NCBI RefSeq assembly: GCF_900107175.1
Contig: NZ_FNOZ01000016.1
Location: 26,206-90,205, forward strand
DNA from: Modestobacter sp. DSM 44400
GTDB lineage: Bacteria; Actinomycetota; Actinomycetes; Mycobacteriales; Geodermatophilaceae
Direction: 5' to 3'
DNA length: 64,000 nucleotides
Shown one piece after another: positions 59,427-64,000 of the stretch. Each line of letters begins with the position of its first letter. The stretch's first letter is position 1. The position numbers and the translations under genes were made by a program. A model generated the notes under the pieces. That model did not search any database and was not told the DNA's origin. It was given only the letters and a program-made list of their open reading frames with translations.

Positions 59427-61553
59427 TCAGCCCGCGGGTGCCACCGGGGCGCTGGGGGCGGCACCGGCCGGTGGTGCGGGAGCCGGGACCGTCGGCGGCA
59501 CGCAGCGGATGACCGCCTCGGCTGCGTAGCGGGTGTTGAAGTCCTCCCGCCGCAGCTCCGCTCCGGTGCCCAGGTCCTTGAACACCCGGGTGACGGTGAT
59601 GTCGAAGCCCGTCGACCCGGACTGCGGGGTGCAGTTGCCGTCGTCGACCTTCTCCTGGACCGCCGGCTCGCGGGCGTTCCTGCGCTCGCTGCTGACCGAC
59701 TCGACGTCGTAGTGCTCGGTACCCCAGAACCGCACCGTGAGCGTGCCGGGCACCCACTCGGTCTGCACGTAGATGCCGGTGTCGGTGTCGTTCTTCCACT
59801 GCAGGTCGATCTGGCCCTCGTACACCGTGGCCTCACGCCCGGCGGGGTAGCGGCTGATGTAGAAGCTGTGCGGCTTGTGGTGGACGTCCTCGAGGCCGGC
59901 GAAGAAGACGGCGTTGAACATCGTGGTGGCGAACTGGCTGATCCCGCCGCCGACGGCCTGGGACAGCTTGCCCCCGCTGATCACCGCGGCCGGCACATAG
60001 CCCTGGGCGGTGCCGCGTGGACCGGTGAAGTCGTTGAGGCTGAAGGTTTCCCCGGGCCGGACCAGCGCACCGTCGACCTCGGCGGCCACGACGCGGATGT
60101 TGGTCCCGCTGGCCGGGCTGGTGAAGTTGGTGGAGAAGGAGCTGACCTCCTCCGTGATGCCCAGCGCCTGCGCCTGCTCGGTGGTGAACTCCGCCGGCAC
60201 CGGGCCGAGGGTGGCGGTCACCGAACGCGGGGCGGGGTCGTCGAGGACCCCGAGCAGCTGGTCGGCGAGCTGCGTGGGGTTGATGCCCTGGCCGTCGACC
60301 GAGGGGATGACGCTGATCGCGCCGCCGGACACCTCGAAGCGCGCGTCCTCAGCAGGGGTGCCGAAGACCCCGAACTCCTCGTCCATCGACGTCTGCAGGG
60401 CCGCCGGGTCCACCGCGACGGTCAGGGTGCCGTCGTCGTCCGGCGTGAAGGTCAGCGAGGCGGCGATGGCGCTCACCGGCAGCTCGACGGAGTCCCCGCC
60501 CTCCGCGGCGAGGACCGTCACCGGCGCCGAGAGCGCCGGCGTGACCGTCTCGTCGAACACCCGCTGGGCCTCGTCGGCCAGGACCCGCACCCGGACGACG
60601 TCCACCGGCAGCTCGATGGGGGTGGCCGGGTCGCCGCCACCGGACAGCGCGGCGGTGATCGCCGCCGCGGCGCCGTCCCGGTCGACGGTGCGGCCGTCGA
60701 CCGGCGCGACCACGCTGGGCGTCGTTCCGTCGATGGTGATGGTGGCGTCGACCGCGGCGCGGTCGACCGTGCCGGCGAACTGCTCCAGCTGGGCGGCCAT
60801 CGCTGTCTCGTCGGCGGTGAACACCGGGTCGACCTCGCGGTCGCTGGCCAGCGTGGTCAGCCGGGTCCAGGGGTTGAGCGGCTGGTCGTCGGCGGCGTCG
60901 ACGGTGCCCGGTGCGTCGAGCGCGATGCCGGCCGCGGGCGGGTGCAGCACGCCCGGCACGCCGTCAGCGACCAGCGTGTGGTCGGCGCTGACTCGCGGGA
61001 CCAGTTCCTCGGTCAGCAGGTCGCCCGCCGCGGCGGGGGAGAGGCCGCCGATCTCGACCCCGGCCACCACGGTGTGCCGGGGCACGTCGTCGCCGGCGGC
61101 CAGCAGGTCGATGCCGTAGAGCGCCGCCAGCGCCACCACGACCGCGGCAGGCGCTAGTACCGCGCGGCGGCGCCACCACGGACGGCCGGCGGCCGGCCGG
61201 GAGGAGTCCTCCGGGTTACCCGGGTCGGCGGGGTCGACGGGTGGGGGCGGCGGGGTGTCACCGAGCCGAGGGCCGAGGGCCGGGGGGCTGGGCGCAGCCG
61301 CGGTCGTCGGCAGGGCCGCGGTCACCTCGGCGGGGCCGGGTTCGTCGTCGGCGGCCACCGCCCGCGGGGGGACGGCGACGGTCGGGCGCTCATCCGGGGC
61401 CGCCGGGTCGACGGCCCCGGCCGGGGGTGGTGTGTCCCCGGCCGGCGGTGGCGTGCCCCCGGAGGGCCGGGGGGGCGCGGGGCGCCCGCAGCGGACCGAA
61501 CCGTCGGGGAGTAGTCGGCGGGTGTCCGGCTCCGTGGAGGAGTCCTGCGGCAT
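59427..61553 (-). CDS. VanW family protein with peptidoglycan-binding-like domains
   Basis: Encodes 708 residues from ATG 61553. The first 125 residues are a Pro-rich cytoplasmic tail (GGTPPPAGDTPPPAGAVDPA). One membrane helix (about 130-150; RAVLAPAAVVVALAALYGID) follows. Two repeats resembling PG_binding_4 (about 160-450) are extracytoplasmic. The VanW domain lies near 490-640: FSTNFTSPASGTNIRVVAAE, KLSQAVGGGISQFATTMFNA and HHKPHSFYISRYPAGREATV. A short tail ends Pro/Ala-rich. VanW proteins are linked to cell-wall cross-linking and glycopeptide resistance loci, but their activity is not established. Confidence 0.94.
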   Translation of the reverse strand: MPQDSSTEPDTRRLLPDGSVRCGRPAPPRPSGGTPPPAGDTPPPAGAVDPAAPDERPTVAVPPRAVAADDEPGPAEVTAALPTTAAAPSPPALGPRLGDTPPPPPVDPADPGNPEDSSRPAAGRPWWRRRAVLAPAAVVVALAALYGIDLLAAGDDVPRHTVVAGVEIGGLSPAAAGDLLTEELVPRVSADHTLVADGVPGVLHPPAAGIALDAPGTVDAADDQPLNPWTRLTTLASDREVDPVFTADETAMAAQLEQFAGTVDRAAVDATITIDGTTPSVVAPVDGRTVDRDGAAAAITAALSGGGDPATPIELPVDVVRVRVLADEAQRVFDETVTPALSAPVTVLAAEGGDSVELPVSAIAASLTFTPDDDGTLTVAVDPAALQTSMDEEFGVFGTPAEDARFEVSGGAISVIPSVDGQGINPTQLADQLLGVLDDPAPRSVTATLGPVPAEFTTEQAQALGITEEVSSFSTNFTSPASGTNIRVVAAEVDGALVRPGETFSLNDFTGPRGTAQGYVPAAVISGGKLSQAVGGGISQFATTMFNAVFFAGLEDVHHKPHSFYISRYPAGREATVYEGQIDLQWKNDTDTGIYVQTEWVPGTLTVRFWGTEHYDVESVSSERRNAREPAVQEKVDDGNCTPQSGSTGFDITVTRVFKDLGTGAELRREDFNTRYAAEAVIRCVPPTVPAPAPPAGAAPSAPVAPAG

Positions 61554-61702
61554 CTGTGGCTCTCCGGCTCGGCGGGGACCGGGGGGTCCGGTCCCTGGGT
61601 ACGACGAAGCCGCCGACCTCGTGTCACCCCGGTGGGGTGCAGGAGATCGGCGGCTGCGTCAAGGTGAGGGCTTCATCGCTGAGGGCGACGATAGCGCCTC
61701 GG

Positions 61703-61927
61703 TCAGCTGGAGACGGGCGCCTCGCTGTCGGTGTCGATGATGTCGACCGCGATGTCGCGGAGCTTGCTCTCGTACTCCCGTGCGTGGTGCCCGCAGAACA
61801 CGAGGTCGCTCCCACTCGGGAGCACCACCCGCACCTTGGCCAGAGCACCACAACGGTCGCAGTGGAACGGAACGACGAGCTCATCGGTGGGCGGGGTCGT
61901 CGTCAGCGTCTGGGTCATCTGGCTCAT
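61703..61927 (-). CDS. DUF7455-type small zinc-ribbon-like protein
   Basis: Encodes 74 residues from ATG 61927. The core DELVVPFHCDRCGALAKVRV, then LPSGSDLVFCGHHAREYESK, has C-x-x-C and C-x-H-H spacing that could bind one zinc ion. Proteins like this are very common in actinobacteria close to sigma factor genes and are soluble. Function unknown. The 605-bp region upstream contains no gene. Confidence 0.9.
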   Translation of the reverse strand: MSQMTQTLTTTPPTDELVVPFHCDRCGALAKVRVVLPSGSDLVFCGHHAREYESKLRDIAVDIIDTDSEAPVSS

Positions 61928-62533
61928 CACTCGCTCTCTACCGCACGGACCCGCGGCTGCGGATCGGCCTCCTGCACAGCGCCAGGATGGCCCCTCGTGT
62001 TCCCGTTCCGACACCTGTTCCGCACGAACTCGCCGAATGAGATGCGGCCGTAACACGAACGGGTGCGTGGAGCGGTCCAGCAAGAGACGTCACTGGTTCG
62101 GATCTGGGTCCGGGTGGTGCACGTGCTCGTTCGGGTTGCTGCTGGCTCGCACCAGCCGTGGGTCCGCTGCTGTTCTGACGTCTCCCACGCTACCCGCTCT
62201 ACCCACCGGCTGCCGGCACCACACCGGAGCGCTCACCCGTTGGGTGGGGGAGGCGACCGGGACCGACAGCCCGGTCCAGGGCGTCCCCGAGCTTGCGAGG
62301 GGCCCGGGAAGCGGCCCCTTCCCGGGCACCGCCCCGAGCGTGCGAGGGGTGGGGAGGAGTCAGCCCCGTCCCGAGGCTTACCCCGAGCTCGCGAGGGGTG
62401 GGATGGACGGGGTCCTTCCTCAGTCCAGGTAGTCGCGCACTAAGGATGCCTGAACGATGTGCTGACCTGCATTCAAGCAGGCAGCTCAGGAGCGGTGTGC
62501 ATTGAAATATCTTGGACTGAGTAGCGGTACCGA
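61928..62533. other. Gene-free region with structured repeats
   Basis: No credible frame is seen in 606 bp. The first part presumably holds the promoter of the small gene at 61703. The second part (62285-62398) holds repeated hairpins described separately. Past 62400 the base composition drops in GC (AAGGATGCCTGAACGATG; ATTGAAATATCTTGG), marking a junction to accessory DNA. Confidence 0.7.
62285..62398. repeat. Three CCCCGAGC-NN-GCGAGGGG hairpin repeats plus a CCCGGGAAG hairpin
   Basis: Copies at 62285-62302 (centre TT), 62332-62349 (centre GT) and 62381-62398 (centre TC) share the 18-base form CCCCGAGCNNGCGAGGGG. Each can fold with four C-G pairs, two adjacent G-A mismatches and two inner pairs. 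Between copies 1 and 2 a perfect hairpin CCCGGGAAG (62303-62311)/CTTCCCGGG (62318-62326) occurs. The set is a composite structured element in non-coding DNA, perhaps a dispersed genomic repeat or a transcript end. Confidence 0.85.
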
Positions 62534-62878
62534 TCAGATGGTGGGGCCGGCGAGGTAGAGGCCAGCCGCGCAGTCGAGGGCTTCTTCGGGGGTGCCGGTG
62601 AAGCTGCCGGTGGGCAGGATTTGGTCTTCATGCCGGCCGCTGCTGGCAAGGTAGAGGGCGAACCCCCCAGGTGGTGGCCGAGCCGCCGAGCCGCCGTACC
62701 GCAGTCGGCACAGCGGCGGGGTCTCACCGTCGGCGAGTTGTCCCTGCGCGCAAGCGCAGGCGCCGCGGACGCGGACCGTCGAATCGGCCAGTTGGGGCCA
62801 GTTCGTATGGGCGTGGGTGCGTAGCCGCCGGTTCAGCGAGGACTTGGTGGACTCCGGAAAGGTGGCCACCGGACCCAT
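62534..62878 (-). CDS. Conserved actinobacterial hypothetical protein, possibly decayed
   Basis: Encodes 114 residues from ATG 62878 (MGPVATFPESTKSSLNRRLR). The C-terminus PTGSFTGTPEEALDCAAGLY and the middle ETPPLCRLRYGGSAA look like a short protein often seen in actinobacteria beside mobile DNA. In that family, as I recall it, the centre reads L-P-L-C-R-L-R-Y-x-G-S-A-S-x-W-G-F-A-x-Y. Here it has PPPGGFALYLASS and a Cys/Ala stretch, so some residues have changed. No function is known. Start may be at an inner codon. The frame is open, so a product is possible. Confidence 0.5.
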   Translation of the reverse strand: MGPVATFPESTKSSLNRRLRTHAHTNWPQLADSTVRVRGACACAQGQLADGETPPLCRLRYGGSAARPPPGGFALYLASSGRHEDQILPTGSFTGTPEEALDCAAGLYLAGPTI

Positions 62879-63459
62879 GGTGGCGCACCGGCGCGCCTAC
62901 TCGCATCCAGGACATGGGCTGGACACGTTTAAGTCGGTTCCTGTCGTGATCTCCGGTTGGGGCTTCCCCCAAGCACTCCCGCAGGTGGGTTGTGGCAGCG
63001 GGAGATAGGGGCCGGCCGCTGGAAGCGGCGGGTGCCGCCCGGAGGTACTTGGCCGGGCGGGAGCGCGCCACCGTCCCCGGGGTAAAGAGTGAAGTCAGCG
63101 GCGGGTGCGCAGGTCCCAGTTCCACACCGTCGAGGCGTCAGCGTCCGGTGGCGGTGGCGGTGGCGGTCGCTGCGACCCACGCACGTCTCACTCACAGGTC
63201 CCGTCCCGGTGGCTGCCCCCATCTTGAGTGGAGACCGAATTCCGTACACGGGCAACACTGTCAGTGATCACGCGATCCCACCCGGTGAGTAGCCGGGGCC
63301 GCCTACGCCGGTGAGCTCGGCCAACACCGCGGAGGGGAAGCGGGCTGGCGGCCCAGTTACTCGTGGCCCAGTTGCTGGTGGACGGATGCCGAGAATAGAC
63401 CAAGGCCGGGAGGCCGTTCCGCGGGGTCGGGTCCTGGACCGGTGGCAGCGCCGCGTTCG
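62879..63459. other. Accessory stretch without recognisable genes
   Basis: Several short open frames occur on both strands but none shows a recognisable domain, good start region or coherent composition. A GGTGGC short repeat (about 63142-63164) and small direct repeats (CCCAGTTACTCGTGG / CCCAGTTGCTGGTGG near 63352-63384) are present. It looks like decayed DNA beside an insertion sequence. Confidence 0.6.
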
Positions 63460-63682
63460 TCAGCTCTGTGAGCCTGGGGGCAGCCGGGTCAGGCACCAGT
63501 GTCTCGGACTGGTTACTCCGCTGGGCTGGGCTGGGCTGGGCTGGGCGGGCAGGGATGGGGGAACGACGTTGGGGCCGGCCTCGGAGGGGCGGGGGCCGTC
63601 TTGTCGGTGCAGCCGGACGGCGACCAGTGCCACGTCGTCATCAGGTCGCCTGTGCACCATGCGATCGAGCACGCCGTCGACT
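63460..63682 (-). pseudogene. C-terminal remnant of a PP2C/SpoIIE-type phosphatase
   Basis: On the minus strand, just past the insertion sequence end, the frame reads VDGVLDRMVHRRPDDDVALV and AVRLHRQDGPRPSEAGPNVV. R-x-D-D-D-V-A-L-x-A-V-R is the last conserved strand of SpoIIE-like PP2C phosphatases in actinobacteria. The tail then runs through the CTGGG repeats (PAQPSPAQPS) to TGA 63460. All upstream catalytic parts are missing from this side and may lie beyond the insertion sequence, outside the window. Confidence 0.65.
63521..63545. repeat. Five CTGGG tandem repeats
   Basis: CTGGG is repeated five times without change, then GCGGG follows. It lies in the tail of the phosphatase remnant. A slippage-prone microsatellite. 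Confidence 0.9.
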
Positions 63683-64000
63683 AGAGCGTGTCTGCTAACT
63701 GCGGACGCGGTGATGGATGATCATGCAGCCGAGGAGGACACCGCCGAGGTAGGTGGTGGCGTATTTGTCGTAGCGGGTGGCGATAGCGCGCCACTGCTTG
63801 AGCCGGCCGAACCCGCGTTCGACGGTGTTGCGGTCCTTGTAGAGCTCGGCATCGCAGGCCGGTGGTCGCCCACCGGCCGAGCCCTTGGCCTTGCGGCGTG
63901 CGATCTGGTCGCTGCGTTCGGGAATCGTGTGAGCGATCTTCTTCGCCCGCAGGTGCGCCCGCGTACTGGGATGGGAGTACGCCTTGTCCGCCAGCAGCCG
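63683..64000 (-). mobile_element. IS5-type insertion sequence (partial, runs off window)
   Basis: The element end is near 63683, where AGAGCGTGTCTGCTAAC starts; GAGCGTGTCTG-like ends are typical of the IS427 group of IS5, which target TA or CTAG-like sites (the preceding bases are GTCGACTAG). The transposase stop follows 12 bases inside. The other end is outside the window, so target duplication cannot be checked. Confidence 0.8.
63695..64000 (-). CDS. IS5 family transposase, C-terminal part
   Basis: The minus strand is open from the window end to TAG 63697-63695 (101 residues), with the start outside. It reads RLLADKAYSHPSTRAHLRAK, IPERSDQIARRKAKG, GRPPACDAELYKDRNTVERG, FGRLKQWRAIATRYDKYATT and ends GCMIIHHRVRS. 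LLADKAY holds the second catalytic aspartate of DDE transposases, and Y-K-D-R-N-T-V-E-R-x-F-x-x-L-K-x-x-R the final glutamate (Y-R-E-K-type signature). Clear IS5/IS427-group transposase, apparently intact in the part seen. Confidence 0.93.
   Translation of the reverse strand, partial: RLLADKAYSHPSTRAHLRAKKIAHTIPERSDQIARRKAKGSAGGRPPACDAELYKDRNTVERGFGRLKQWRAIATRYDKYATTYLGGVLLGCMIIHHRVRS

Noticed and set aside
58659..61157. 832-codon plus-strand ORF opposite the BrkB and VanW genes
   Set aside because: Gly/Arg/Asp/Val repeats of antisense type, no motif.
62090..62443. Short ORFs on both strands in the region after the zinc-ribbon-like gene
   Set aside because: They are produced by the hairpin repeats, lack starts with ribosome sites and resemble no protein.
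63142..63164. GGTGGC microsatellite
   Set aside because: Short, common in GC-rich DNA and outside any gene.

Overview
The window is about 64 kb of very GC-rich DNA, dense in genes on both strands, with many GTG starts and 4-base stop/start overlaps. The gene content (IdeR-type DtxR regulator, SigB-type sigma factor, DUF3039, DUF3099, DUF4192 and DUF2332 proteins, fused CydDC, HspR-like regulator) points to an actinobacterium. The overall flavour suggests Geodermatophilaceae (Blastococcus/Geodermatophilus/Modestobacter type); that family assignment is inference from memory of such genomes, not a search result. No rRNA, tRNA or CRISPR array was seen.

Layout. 1-12.5 kb: an AraC-type regulator fragment, a frameshifted mycothiol-dependent-isomerase-like gene, a DUF4126-like membrane protein, an MFS transporter, ethanolamine ammonia-lyase eutBC, an iron-box-controlled ferric-iron ABC transporter, a decayed epimerase, and a GAF-ANTAR regulator. 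12.5-20 kb: the cytochrome bd operon cydA-cydB-cydDC, divergent from a BlaI-type repressor and an M56 protease, with two palindromic operators between them. 20-33 kb: hsp20 with a MerR/HspR-like regulator, a glutamine-synthetase-like enzyme with an APC permease, two hydrolases, a BrkB protein, a TPM-domain protein, DUF2332 and YibE/F proteins. 33-37 kb: a BcsA-like glycosyltransferase (frameshifted) coupled to a GH26-like lipoprotein. 37-39 kb: small genes and two broken ones. 39-44 kb: a five-gene operon (GT4, methyltransferase, alpha/alpha-toroid protein, two GT2) probably making a glycan or glycosylated product. 44-62 kb: DUF4192, S9 peptidase, ideR, acuC, an acetyltransferase-acyl-CoA-ligase fusion, sigB, dtd, a HhH-GPD protein, DUF3099, psuK-psuG, DUF3039, BrkB, VanW and a small zinc-ribbon-like protein. 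This last part resembles the sigB-ideR neighbourhood of mycobacteria. 62-64 kb: an accessory junction with structured repeats, a possibly decayed small gene, a phosphatase remnant, and an IS5-type insertion sequence running off the window end.

How the genes work together. IdeR (48.2-48.9 kb) probably represses the iron transporter at 6.1-9.9 kb through the iron box at 6123-6141. The BlaI/M56 pair probably controls itself and the bd oxidase. AcuC and the overlapping acetyltransferase are an opposing protein-acylation pair. PsuG and PsuK salvage pseudouridine.

A striking theme is gene decay. Eight or nine genes carry a single frameshift, nonsense codon, internal deletion or multiple frameshifts, and one frameshift is explained by a 10-bp tandem duplication. 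Short palindromic or tandem repeats have also entered coding regions (eutB/eutC junction, CydDC linker, ABC ATPase C-terminus). Sequencing error could explain the homopolymer frameshift but not the rest.
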